Notes under the pieces: generated by a model
Told to the model about the DNA's origin: nothing
Seen by the model: only the letters and a program-made list of their open reading frames with translations
Database searches by the model: none
In this document: piece by piece, positions 1-6,958 of the stretch
How positions within the stretch are numbered: the first letter of the stretch is position 1
Layout of the letters: each line of letters starts with the position of its first letter
Position numbers and translations under genes: made by a program
Assembly (NCBI RefSeq): GCF_003254625.1
Contig: NZ_QJRJ01000065.1
Span: 1 to 64,000, forward strand
From: Flavobacterium ginsenosidimutans
GTDB lineage: Bacteria; Bacteroidota; Bacteroidia; Flavobacteriales; Flavobacteriaceae
Direction of reading: 5' to 3'
Length of the DNA stretch: 64,000 bases

Positions 1-67
1 AATCTAAAATCTAAAATCTAAAATCTAAAATCTAAAATCTAAAATCTAAAATCTAAAATCTAAAATC
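1..67 (+). repeat. Tandem TCTAAAA heptamer array abutting pyrE stop
   Basis: The first 67 bases are a near-perfect tandem array of the heptamer TCTAAAA. It runs off the left edge and ends exactly at the pyrE stop codon (TTA at 68-70 on the plus strand). The same heptamer recurs next to the tpiA stop codon (about 58229-58294) and, inverted, upstream of the DUF1398 gene (about 19203-19234). No function is known to me. Confidence 0.9.
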
Positions 68-712
68 TTACTCCTGTCCCCAAGTTGAAGGGCTTTCGCT
101 CCATTCCAACAAAGTCGATTGCTGATCTTCTGTGATATATTGTTTTTGAACTGCTAAACTAAGAAGGTTTTCGTAGTTGCTTAAGGTAAATAAATCAACA
201 TTAGCTTCTTTAAAATTTTCTTCGGCAACACCAAAACCGTATGTGAAGATAGCTGCCATACCTTTTATATTAGCACCTTCACTTCTTAAAGCTTCAACAG
301 CCATTAAACTGCTTTTTCCAGTACTAATTAAGTCTTCGACAACCACAACATTTTGTCCTTTTTGTAAAAAACCTTCAACTTGATTTTGTCTACCGTGTTT
401 TTTAGGCTCTGGACGTACGTATACGAACGGAAGACCTAAACTTTCAGCAACCAAAATTCCAACTCCAATGGCTCCAGTAGCAACACCAGCAATCACATCA
501 GGTTTTCCAAATTGTTTTTCGATGTTCTTAGCAAACTCATCACGAACATAGTTTCTGATGCTCGGAAATGAAAGAATTAACCTATTATCGCAATAAATAG
601 GAGATTTCCAACCAGAAGCCCATGTAAAAGGATTTTCGGGATTCAATTTAATTGCATTTATTTGCAAAAGCAATTCGGCTGTTTTTTCGGCAGTATCTTT
701 ATTAAAAATCAT
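68..712 (-). CDS. pyrE: Orotate phosphoribosyltransferase
   Basis: Transfers the phosphoribosyl group of PRPP to orotate, giving OMP in cytosolic de novo pyrimidine synthesis. The 214-residue protein carries the PRPP-binding motif VVVVEDLISTGKS around residues 122-134 and the KKHGR basic loop near 104-108, as expected for PyrE, and its length is normal. I start it at MIFNKDTAEK (ATG at 712) and not 11 codons upstream, because the upstream extension overlaps a well-formed -7 promoter element at 717-724 and family members begin near this point. It diverges from the Nudix gene with only 7 bases between start codons. A heptamer array begins directly after its stop codon. Confidence 0.95.
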   Translation of the reverse strand: MIFNKDTAEKTAELLLQINAIKLNPENPFTWASGWKSPIYCDNRLILSFPSIRNYVRDEFAKNIEKQFGKPDVIAGVATGAIGVGILVAESLGLPFVYVRPEPKKHGRQNQVEGFLQKGQNVVVVEDLISTGKSSLMAVEALRSEGANIKGMAAIFTYGFGVAEENFKEANVDLFTLSNYENLLSLAVQKQYITEDQQSTLLEWSESPSTWGQE

Positions 713-716
713 AGTA

Positions 717-745
717 CAAATGTATAAAGTTTTTGTAAACGACAA
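717..745 (-). promoter_or_regulatory. pyrE promoter, probably giving a leaderless mRNA
   Basis: On the minus strand, TTG (745-743), an 18-base spacer and TACATTTG (724-717) match the Bacteroidota sigma-A consensus TTG-N~19-TAnnTTTG. The start codon of pyrE (712) lies only four bases past the -7 element. Transcription starting about 5-7 bases downstream would therefore begin at or next to the ATG. The promoter lies inside the 5' end of the divergent Nudix gene. Confidence 0.6.
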
Positions 746-1358
746 ACCACTTTTTTTGACAAATGAAATCTCGCGTGAAACAGATTTCCAATTGTTCTTG
801 TTGGAGAGTATTGATATCGAACAGCTTATTATAAAAATTTTTCAAAATAAAATTCAAAAAGCTATTCTATATCATCCCGACGAAAGTGAAATAATGAAAA
901 CCCTTAAAGCCAAAATTCCGGTTAATAAAGCGGGCGGAGGCTTTGTCTACAATAAGAAAGGCGAAGTCTTGTTTATCTTTAGAAACGGAAAATGGGATTT
1001 GCCAAAAGGCGGAATCGAGAAAGGGGAAGACATTGAAGCGACGGCTATGCGTGAAGTAGAGGAGGAGACAGGGGTAAACCAGCTTCGTATTACGAATAAA
1101 CTTCAAAAAACCTATCACATCTTTAAACGCAACGGAAAATACAAACTCAAAATCACGCATTGGTTCGAAATGTTTTCCGATTTTGAAGGAACACCACACG
1201 GGCAAATCGAAGAAGGAATCGAAAAAGTTGCCTGGTTAAACCCAGAACAAATCAAAGAAGCACTTAAAAATTCTTACGAAAATATTAAATTATTGTTTGA
1301 AGAAGACAAAAAAGTTTCAGCAGATTTAAAGACAAAGAAAGAAAACTTAGAATCTTAA
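720..1358 (+). CDS. Nudix hydrolase
   Basis: Hydrolyses a nucleoside diphosphate linked to another moiety; the substrate cannot be told from sequence. The Nudix box GX5EX7REUXEEXGU is intact at residues 97-119, ending in REVEEETGV. About 65 residues precede the catalytic fold, so it is longer than minimal MutT proteins. The start codon at 720 is 7 bases from the divergent pyrE start. The 3' end is odd: the last codons (NLES and stop) lie within the first two units of an 8-base repeat array that continues past the stop codon, so the repeat appears to have supplied or rewritten the C-terminus. Confidence 0.9.
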   Translation: MYKVFVNDKPLFLTNEISRETDFQLFLLESIDIEQLIIKIFQNKIQKAILYHPDESEIMKTLKAKIPVNKAGGGFVYNKKGEVLFIFRNGKWDLPKGGIEKGEDIEATAMREVEEETGVNQLRITNKLQKTYHIFKRNGKYKLKITHWFEMFSDFEGTPHGQIEEGIEKVAWLNPEQIKEALKNSYENIKLLFEEDKKVSADLKTKKENLES

Positions 1359-1401
1359 AAACTTAGAACCTCAGCATCTCAGAATCTTAGCATCTCAGAT
1401 T
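1346..1401 (+). repeat. CTYAGNNN octamer array (7 units) over Nudix stop
   Basis: Seven 8-base units in perfect register: CTTAGAAT, CTTAAAAA, CTTAGAAC, CTCAGCAT, CTCAGAAT, CTTAGCAT, CTCAGATT. The first two units encode the last residues and stop codon of the Nudix gene. CTYAG is near-constant and the other three bases vary. Sister arrays lie at 9313-9344, 10522-10561, 11330-11361, 11462-11493 and 32785-32824. Confidence 0.9.
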
Positions 1402-1423
1402 AGGACGTGCCACCAATAAAAGA

Positions 1424-1460
1424 AAAGACCCAATCAACTTTGCGTTCATTGGGTCTTTTT
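1424..1460. terminator. Bidirectional intrinsic terminator
   Basis: Stem AAAAGACCCAAT / ATTGGGTCTTTT followed by a T-run lies between the convergent Nudix and DUF6882-like genes and can serve both. Confidence 0.85.
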
Positions 1461-1469
1461 TTTATTGCT

Positions 1470-1522
1470 GTCGGGCTATCCGCGCTACTTTGGTAGCTTG
1501 CTTCTATCCCTCACGCGGGCAC
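1470..1522 (-). repeat. GATAGAAGC / GCGGATAGC hairpin element, copy 1
   Basis: Read on the minus strand, this contains GTGCCC, then GATAGAAGC, a short hairpin (GCTAC-CAAA-GTAGC) and GCGGATAGC. The second copy at 12587-12693 has the same ordered blocks around a much longer hairpin. The shared blocks with a variable internal hairpin suggest a structured RNA or a small mobile repeat. Confidence 0.65.
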
Positions 1523-1563
1523 TCGGTTTCAGAAGAATTTTTAGATTATTTAGTATTCTAAGT

Positions 1564-2304
1564 TTAAGAATTACCATTTAAGCTTGTCAAAAGATTATTG
1601 CCATTAAAAACAGCATTAATAACATTTCCATTCTTTTCCGCTTTAATTTCATTTCCGTTTGGACTCAATTCAAAACCTTTTTGAGAAAGATAATTCGTAA
1701 AAGCATTTTTATGATTTTGAATTTCAAAAGTCGAAATCAATTCTGGAAAAACGGTCAAAATTCTTGAGAATTCCTCACTTTCAGTATTGTCAATCGAATC
1801 ATCTTTAAGGGTAACAACCATTGTTCCCTGGCCGTAATTTCCAAGATAATAACCGCTCAAATTAAACATTGTAGTAGCAATCATTCCAATAAGATGTAAA
1901 TCATTTGGAACAGCGTCAAATTTTCCAACGCTTAATAAATCAATATTATTTTCTTCTCCGTATTTCTTTAATGAAAGCGCTTGTTGCATAACAGATTCTG
2001 CGTAACCGCCCGCTTTATTGTCCCAAAGCCAAAGCCAAGTTTCTGACGAATGCGAAAATGAACCCAAAACCTGCATTGGAAAAGTAAGATCATCACCAAA
2101 AGTAATTTCTTCTGCGTCCATATTGACATTCCAAGAAAGTCCGCCTGTTACATTGTATAGATTTCTTTGTTTTTCTAAGGCAAGAGCTCCAAATTTCTCT
2201 AAAAAATCATTTTCAGAAGTAAAACTGATAGTCTGACTGTTTTGAGTATTTGCTGAAGCTGTTTTTTCTTCTTTCTTTTTGAAGAGATTATCGAATATTC
2301 CCAT
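1564..2304 (-). CDS. DUF6882-like protein
   Basis: A cytosolic protein of 246 residues with no signal peptide. After a Lys-rich N-terminus (KKKEEK, residues 9-14) it has the block LGSFSHSSETWLWLWDN at about residues 80-96, which resembles DUF6882 (a GSxxxxxTWLWAWxN signature). The function of that family is unknown. The C-terminal 60 residues look like a small beta-rich unit. It is monocistronic, convergent with the Nudix gene across a shared terminator, with a -7 element at 2342-2349. The family call rests on this single motif. Confidence 0.55.
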   Translation of the reverse strand: MGIFDNLFKKKEEKTASANTQNSQTISFTSENDFLEKFGALALEKQRNLYNVTGGLSWNVNMDAEEITFGDDLTFPMQVLGSFSHSSETWLWLWDNKAGGYAESVMQQALSLKKYGEENNIDLLSVGKFDAVPNDLHLIGMIATTMFNLSGYYLGNYGQGTMVVTLKDDSIDNTESEEFSRILTVFPELISTFEIQNHKNAFTNYLSQKGFELSPNGNEIKAEKNGNVINAVFNGNNLLTSLNGNS

Positions 2305-2341
2305 TTCTTGAGGCTTTTAGTGATGTAAAAATTATTGATTT

Positions 2342-2349
2342 CAAATATA
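2342..2349 (-). promoter_or_regulatory. -7 promoter element of DUF6882-like gene
   Basis: TATATTTG on the minus strand matches TAnnTTTG, about 38 bases upstream of the start codon at 2304. No clear -33 TTG is seen at the right distance. Confidence 0.45.
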
Positions 2350-2406
2350 TAATTTTAAAAATAAGTAGGAAAATGATTAATTAGAATAATTCATCAATAT
2401 TTATTG

Positions 2407-2414
2407 TATTTTTG
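2407..2414 (+). promoter_or_regulatory. -7 promoter element of XRE regulator gene
   Basis: TATTTTTG matches TAnnTTTG 57 bases upstream of the start codon at 2472, leaving a leader of roughly 50 bases. No convincing -33 element is visible. Confidence 0.4.
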
Positions 2415-2471
2415 TTCGAGACGCAATAGCAAAATACATTGCTTGTTATTACCCTAATATTATTTTGAATT

Positions 2472-2888
2472 ATGAGCACACTATCAAAACCAAGCCATAT
2501 AGGAAGAAAAATAAGCCGAATTCGCGAACTTCGTGACATGAAGCAAGAAGCTTTGGCTCAGGCTTTAGGAACAAACCAACAAGCGATTTCTGCTTTAGAA
2601 AACAGCGAAACGATTGATGAAGAAAAGCTGAAAGCTATTGCAAAAGCTTTGGGAGTAAGTGTTGAAGCTCTTAAAAATTTTTCAGAAGAAGCTGCTATTA
2701 ATTATTTCAATACTTTTAATGACACAAATAATACAGGTGCGTTTAATTTTGGAACAAATAATTGCACTTTTAATCCTTTAGATAAATTGATTGAAGCTTA
2801 CGAAGAGAATAAAAAACTTTACGAACGTTTGGTTCAAGCTGAAAAAGATAAAGTGGAGTTTTTAGAAAAAATATTGAAGGATAAATAG
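2472..2888 (+). CDS. XRE-family helix-turn-helix regulator
   Basis: Predicted DNA-binding regulator of 138 residues. Residues 11-66 form a Cro/CI-type HTH (RIRELRDMKQEALAQALG, then TNQQAISALE as recognition helix). A polar middle segment rich in Asn, Thr and Phe (about 75-100) leads to a C-terminal charged helix likely to form a coiled coil (about 104-138). Target genes are unknown. It is convergent with the neighbouring CD-NTase operon and separated from it by a terminator, so it is not in that operon, though it could act on it in trans. Confidence 0.85.
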   Translation: MSTLSKPSHIGRKISRIRELRDMKQEALAQALGTNQQAISALENSETIDEEKLKAIAKALGVSVEALKNFSEEAAINYFNTFNDTNNTGAFNFGTNNCTFNPLDKLIEAYEENKKLYERLVQAEKDKVEFLEKILKDK

Positions 2889-2906
2889 TTATTCTTTTCA
2901 CAATAT

Positions 2907-2944
2907 AAAAAGCCTAATAAATTTATGTTTATTAGGCTTTTTTG
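2907..2944 (+). terminator. Intrinsic terminator of XRE gene
   Basis: Stem AAAAAGCCTAATAAA / TTTATTAGGCTTTTT closed by a 6-base loop and followed by T residues, 18 bases after the stop codon at 2888. Confidence 0.9.
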
Positions 2945-3016
2945 TTGTTTTTATGTTTATCTTTTTTCTAACGCGAGTGTCTTGCTCGTGCCATTTTTTG
3001 AATTTTCTCAGTTTTG

Positions 3017-4303
3017 TTATCTATCACTTATCGGAACATCAATCCTATCTCGTGCAACGCAATAGCCATCTTTAATTATATAGCATTCAGCATAATGTGC
3101 TCCTTCAAAATCCGAGCTTTCTTTTCTTTGATTTTTGCCAAAATTACCATTTATAATTTGCCCTCGTAGACAATTTTTTCTATAGGCAATTTCTCCCTCA
3201 TTTTTTATTTTCCACAAGACATCGTAAGGTTCAGGCACATCTGTAGTATCAATGAAGAAAAGTAACTTTTTATTTCTAGATAAATACCTCATCATTCTTA
3301 ATAAGCCTGTTCTGTGACCATTTTGAGTTACTTCACAGTCAATTTTTAATTTATACTTTATGTTGATAGGAAACTTGTCTTCAATATATTCTTCTTGGGG
3401 ATTATAATTGTAGCTTGATTCCTTAATAGTTTTCGGATATGGGAATGATTTTCCAAAAACCTTTCGCCAAATTTCATAAACGGTATTGTTTTCTCTTTTT
3501 TCTATAGCTTCTTCAATAATTGAAAACGCTTTTTTAGCTTTAGATTTAAAATTTGATTTTTTCTTGTATACATGTTGATTGCTTCCTGGTGAATACCAGT
3601 AAACTCTATCATCATTTAATTCTTTTAAATACTCAAAAAAATCTCTTACTAATAGATCATAACTTTCATACGTATAATTTTGATAATCGGGATTTTCTTT
3701 AAAAAAATTATAGACAAAAGTATCAATTAATAATCCTCCAATTTTTACACCGCTTTTGTTTTTCCATGCTCTTATTATTTTGCATAAAATTATTAAGTTT
3801 CCATTGCAGTCAATATCAAAATTTTGCATTTCATCAGATTCTGGAATAGGATTTGTTTTTTTCCAACTTCCTCCATTGTTTGAGTCGGGATAGGTAAAAC
3901 TTCCATCTTTTTCTTTAAAAGCAGGACAAACTTCAATAAAATCATTTCCAAATTCAATAACAACAACTTGACCATCGCCTCTAACTTCTGATTGTGAATA
4001 AGTTTTTAAGATTGAATTTTTCACATCTTGTAATAATTGGCTTTGTTTATTACCTTCTCTATTATTATATTTTGTGTAGGCAGAATCAGGAAGCGTAAAT
4101 AACAAATCTAGATCACTAACCCCATTTATTGCGGTTCCTCTACCGTAACTACCAACATATGTACCGTTCTCTGAATTTGAATCTATATTATGAAAGTCTA
4201 AATTTAATCTTTTTGTAATGGTTGAAAATCTACTTTCAATATTTTCTTCATTAGAAACTGTTAAATTATTTACAAAATCTTGAAACACTTGGGATACATT
4301 CAT
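3017..4303 (-). CDS. CD-NTase (SMODS) with AGS-C sensor domain
   Basis: Predicted cGAS/DncV-like nucleotidyltransferase that makes a cyclic (oligo)nucleotide signal on phage infection. The fold's hallmark GSYGRGT is at residues 51-57, the two metal-binding aspartates are D64 and D66 (SDLD), and a third acidic residue is E124 (FIEVCPAF). Residues about 302-428 resemble the AGS-C domain, predicted to sense nucleotides: TTDVPEPY, WKIKNEG, CLRG and HYAECYIIKDGYCVAR. All key residues are present, so the enzyme looks active. Its start overlaps the SLATT gene by 38 bases, implying one transcript and coupled translation. The product nucleotide cannot be predicted from what I see. Confidence 0.85.
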   Translation of the reverse strand: MNVSQVFQDFVNNLTVSNEENIESRFSTITKRLNLDFHNIDSNSENGTYVGSYGRGTAINGVSDLDLLFTLPDSAYTKYNNREGNKQSQLLQDVKNSILKTYSQSEVRGDGQVVVIEFGNDFIEVCPAFKEKDGSFTYPDSNNGGSWKKTNPIPESDEMQNFDIDCNGNLIILCKIIRAWKNKSGVKIGGLLIDTFVYNFFKENPDYQNYTYESYDLLVRDFFEYLKELNDDRVYWYSPGSNQHVYKKKSNFKSKAKKAFSIIEEAIEKRENNTVYEIWRKVFGKSFPYPKTIKESSYNYNPQEEYIEDKFPINIKYKLKIDCEVTQNGHRTGLLRMMRYLSRNKKLLFFIDTTDVPEPYDVLWKIKNEGEIAYRKNCLRGQIINGNFGKNQRKESSDFEGAHYAECYIIKDGYCVARDRIDVPISDR

Positions 4304-4874
4304 AAAATAAACATGATAAAATTAAAATTAAAGCAACAAGCAGTATAATTTTTAATGAATTAGGTATTTTGTCCTTAAAAAAAGTTAGTTTTAATTCGTT
4401 TACAATCCAATCTGTTTGCATTTCATAAAAGAACTTAAAGTGTGCATACCAACTAGACATAAAAACTTGTTTACTAACATTATTACTGTAAAAATCATTT
4501 AGAATATTATTGTAAAGAGTTTCATAATTCGAGTACAAAAAATTTGTGTCTGATTTTGCACAGTAATATAAATCTCTTATTGAATTAAATAATTGTGTGA
4601 GTCTAATTCCTTCATTTTCAAATTCGCTTGTCTTACTTTTGAATACTTCTAAATACATTATAGCAATACCCACAAAAATTAGTAAGATTGAAAGCTCTTT
4701 ATTCAAAGGAATATTTTCATATGCAATTTGGATTATACCAACTGCTAATGATATAAATCCTACCCAGCTAGGAAGTTTATTAATTATATCATAAGATGAA
4801 AAGTTTTTTTTAGCACCAAATCCTATATCGTAACCTTTTTGAGCTAATGTGTTTAAAAATTCTTCTTGTCTCAT
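4266..4874 (-). CDS. SLATT-type membrane effector
   Basis: Predicted effector of 202 residues, partner of the downstream CD-NTase. It has two closely spaced N-terminal membrane segments (about 36-52 and 60-78), a long cytosolic helical region and a third hydrophobic segment near the C-terminus (about 172-194). The N-terminal pair plus helical body, next to a SMODS nucleotidyltransferase, fits the SLATT families, which are predicted pore formers that disrupt the membrane when triggered. The SLATT subfamily is not resolved here. It is the first gene of the two-gene operon. No Cap2/Cap3-type genes are present. Confidence 0.75.
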   Translation of the reverse strand: MRQEEFLNTLAQKGYDIGFGAKKNFSSYDIINKLPSWVGFISLAVGIIQIAYENIPLNKELSILLIFVGIAIMYLEVFKSKTSEFENEGIRLTQLFNSIRDLYYCAKSDTNFLYSNYETLYNNILNDFYSNNVSKQVFMSSWYAHFKFFYEMQTDWIVNELKLTFFKDKIPNSLKIILLVALILILSCLFYECIPSVSRFCK

Positions 4875-4911
4875 TAAATTAAAATGTTAATTTTTGTTGA
4901 TGGATGATTTT

Positions 4912-4919
4912 CAAATTTA
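4912..4919 (-). promoter_or_regulatory. -7 element of the CD-NTase/SLATT operon
   Basis: TAAATTTG on the minus strand, 38 bases upstream of the SLATT start codon at 4874, matches TAnnTTTG. I see no good -33 TTG, so basal transcription may be weak. Confidence 0.45.
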
Positions 4920-4938
4920 TAAGATTATTAGTGCGCTT

Positions 4939-4958
4939 TTTTACGGAAAACCGTAAAA
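4939..4958. other. Hairpin between M14 peptidase and SLATT genes
   Basis: A short inverted repeat TTTTACGG-AAAA-CCGTAAAA lies between the M14 peptidase stop codon (4970) and the SLATT start. It lacks a clear T-run in the direction of transcription, so it may be a weak terminator or an operator. Confidence 0.4.
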
Positions 4959-4969
4959 CTTCAAAATGT

Positions 4970-6697
4970 TTACAAAACTCGATAAACAGGATACTGCATA
5001 TTTGCCTTTTCATAATAAACGGAATGCTTATAAATCCAATCCAATTGCGCCTCAGGATTTTTAGCGAAAGCAGTGTCAGATTGTTTTTTAGTTTCTAATT
5101 CTGCTTTTAGAGCAGGGTTTTCTTTTAAAAGTTGTGCTGCAGTATCTTCAAAAATATATTCTGAGTAATGTTCTTTTTGCTGTAAAATTGGGTCTAAGAA
5201 ATTCCAATTAAAGAACGAATCAACGCCTTCTGGTTCAAAAGCTTCTAGAAGATATTTTACACCTTTTTGGTTTGTTGGAACTAGGTAATCTCCTTTGGCG
5301 AAAGCCATTTTAATGATTTTAGAAGTTACCGTTGTATTTCGGTGTAAATAATGCCCTTCGTAAGCAGACGGAACGGTTTTAAAGTCGGCAATTCTGTAGC
5401 TTTCGACTTCTATAATTGTGTCGTTTTTAATTTGTTTAAACGAAATGTTATTGTTTTTCAAAAGGTCAATAATATTCCAATAACCACGCGGAATGATATA
5501 AGCAGACGGAATAACAACTTCTTTTTGCGATTTGAATTCTTTTATATACGGAACATCTTTTTTATACGGTTTGCTTCGGTCGTAATACAAACGATTTCCA
5601 GTTGTAGCCTCACTTTTTTTGTAACCTGCTTCATAACCTAAAAACGAAAAAGTTGTCGCTTTTGTGCTGTCCAATTCCCATTTTAAAGTGTATGATTTCT
5701 TTGGCAGATATTGTTCTAAATTTTTTACTCGTAAATCTTTTATTTTTTGATAATTCGCATCGGTAAAATCCATAGTCGATTTCATGTATTCGTACGTCAT
5801 TTTTACGCGTTCTGCATATTTTTTCAGCATGTGCGTTTCCACCACAAAACCAATCGTATTAAATAGGGAAGTATAACCCGTTGTATATCGCGGACTATCA
5901 ACAAATTGTCCAAAACCTTTGTCTGGCGTATCTTTAAATGAATCGACATAAGGCGTAGTTTCGATTTTCTTTTTCTGAAGATCTCTTACCAAAGCCGGCA
6001 TCATTTCGTCATTCATAAAATCGCCCAAAACTGTTCCCAATTTGTTGTGCTGCGTCATGATGTACGTCAGTTTATATTGATAATCAGAACCATTACTTAC
6101 GTGATTGTCGATAAAAACATCGGCATTTATTTTTTGGAAAATCTCCACAAAACTCTTCGTATTTCGAGTATCCGATTTCATTAAATCACGATTCAAATCA
6201 TAATTTCTGGCATTTCCTCTAAAACCATAAATCTCAGGCCCATCTTGATTCGCACGAGTTGTCGAATTTCTATTTAAAGCACCTCCAATATTATAAACAG
6301 GAATGGTAACCAAAACGGTGTTTTTTGGCGCTTTCATTTTTCCTGTTGCCAAATCTCTGTAGAATTGCATTGTGGCATCGATTCCGTCTGGTTCTCCAGC
6401 ATGGATTCCGTTATTGACAAACAAAACGGCTTTAGTTTTCTGGATTTTGTCAAAATCAAATTCCTTGTCAGGATTAAAAGTTATCATGTGCAAAGGTTCG
6501 CCAGAATCGGTCAGTCCCATTTCTTTCATTTGAATCGTTGGGAAATCAGCGGCAAGCATTTTAAAATAAGCAATAGTTTCCTGATAAGAAGCCGATTGAT
6601 TTCCGTTTCCTTTCTCAAAAAACGTATCGTATTTTTTGTTGTTTTGAGCAGTAATGGTTATAGTGAGAAGTGAAAAGAGAAATGTAAAAAGTTTCAT
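4970..6697 (-). CDS. Secreted M14-family zinc carboxypeptidase
   Basis: Predicted exported metallopeptidase of 575 residues. A signal peptide (MKLFTFLFSLLTITITAQ) is followed by an M14 catalytic domain: zinc ligands H99 and E102 (HAGE) and H199 (DNHVSNG), and the probable catalytic E287 (VVETHM). The region past about residue 330 is a beta-rich extension typical of large Bacteroidota M14 proteins. Residue spacing is normal, so it is likely active, probably releasing C-terminal residues from peptides outside the inner membrane. It is monocistronic, with its own promoter at 6718-6744. Confidence 0.85.
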   Translation of the reverse strand: MKLFTFLFSLLTITITAQNNKKYDTFFEKGNGNQSASYQETIAYFKMLAADFPTIQMKEMGLTDSGEPLHMITFNPDKEFDFDKIQKTKAVLFVNNGIHAGEPDGIDATMQFYRDLATGKMKAPKNTVLVTIPVYNIGGALNRNSTTRANQDGPEIYGFRGNARNYDLNRDLMKSDTRNTKSFVEIFQKINADVFIDNHVSNGSDYQYKLTYIMTQHNKLGTVLGDFMNDEMMPALVRDLQKKKIETTPYVDSFKDTPDKGFGQFVDSPRYTTGYTSLFNTIGFVVETHMLKKYAERVKMTYEYMKSTMDFTDANYQKIKDLRVKNLEQYLPKKSYTLKWELDSTKATTFSFLGYEAGYKKSEATTGNRLYYDRSKPYKKDVPYIKEFKSQKEVVIPSAYIIPRGYWNIIDLLKNNNISFKQIKNDTIIEVESYRIADFKTVPSAYEGHYLHRNTTVTSKIIKMAFAKGDYLVPTNQKGVKYLLEAFEPEGVDSFFNWNFLDPILQQKEHYSEYIFEDTAAQLLKENPALKAELETKKQSDTAFAKNPEAQLDWIYKHSVYYEKANMQYPVYRVL

Positions 6698-6717
6698 GGT
6701 TTTGGTTTTTTGATGAT

Positions 6718-6744
6718 CAAATATAATAGTTTTATTTGTTTCAA
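6718..6744 (-). promoter_or_regulatory. Promoter of the M14 peptidase gene
   Basis: TTG (6744-6742), 16 bases, then TATATTTG (6725-6718) on the minus strand; the start codon is at 6697, giving a leader of about 15 bases. The TTG lies in a GTTTCAA/GTTTCAG heptamer repeat (6738-6758). Confidence 0.5.
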
Positions 6745-6765
6745 GTTTCAGGTTTCAGGTTGATA
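6738..6765. repeat. GTTTCAR heptamer repeat
   Basis: GTTTCAA, GTTTCAG, GTTTCAG, GTTGATA in 7-base register. Similar runs occur at 9015-9031, 9140-9160 and near 12470-12510, all intergenic. Confidence 0.75.
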
Positions 6766-6780
6766 TGCTTGTGGTTAATG

Positions 6781-6872
6781 GTTTCACGCTGATTTTACAG
6801 ATTTAAGCTGATTTTATTTTTAATTAAAAAATCTTTTTTGATCTGCCCGAATCTGCAAAATCTGCGTGAAAC
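6781..6872. repeat. Imperfect inverted repeat, 23-bp arms
   Basis: The left arm 6781-6803 (starts GTTTCACGCTGATTTTAC) pairs with the right arm 6850-6872 (ends CTGCGTGAAAC) with two mismatches. The spacer is A+T-rich. It lies in the spacer between the divergent M14 peptidase and helicase genes and resembles dispersed intergenic repeats rather than a simple terminator. Confidence 0.75.
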
Positions 6873-6927
6873 AGAATCTTTACACACTTTGCAGCTAAAT
6901 AAACTTGAAACATGAAACAAGAAAAAC

Positions 6928-6954
6928 TTGAAACAACTTTTTTACCTACTTTTG
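6928..6954 (+). promoter_or_regulatory. Helicase promoter, probably leaderless
   Basis: TTG (6928-6930), 16 bases, then TACTTTTG (6947-6954). The start codon at 6959 is only four bases downstream, so the transcript probably starts at or beside the ATG. Confidence 0.55.
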
Positions 6955-6958
6955 CAAA

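Noticed and set aside
1-67. Possible CRISPR array in the heptamer repeats here and at 58229-58294
   Set aside because: Units are 7 bases with no spacers, and there are no cas genes in the window.
712-745. Longer pyrE start at 745
   Set aside because: It would place the start codon inside the -33 element of the likely promoter; the family begins near residue 12.
2472-2888. XRE regulator as part of the CBASS-like operon
   Set aside because: It is convergent and separated by a terminator, so not co-transcribed; control in trans remains possible.
2971-2993. ACGCGAGTGTCTTGCTCGTGCC as a hairpin or terminator near the CBASS-like operon
   Set aside because: Pairing is weak and there is no T-run; it is more like another dispersed intergenic repeat, but I see only one copy.
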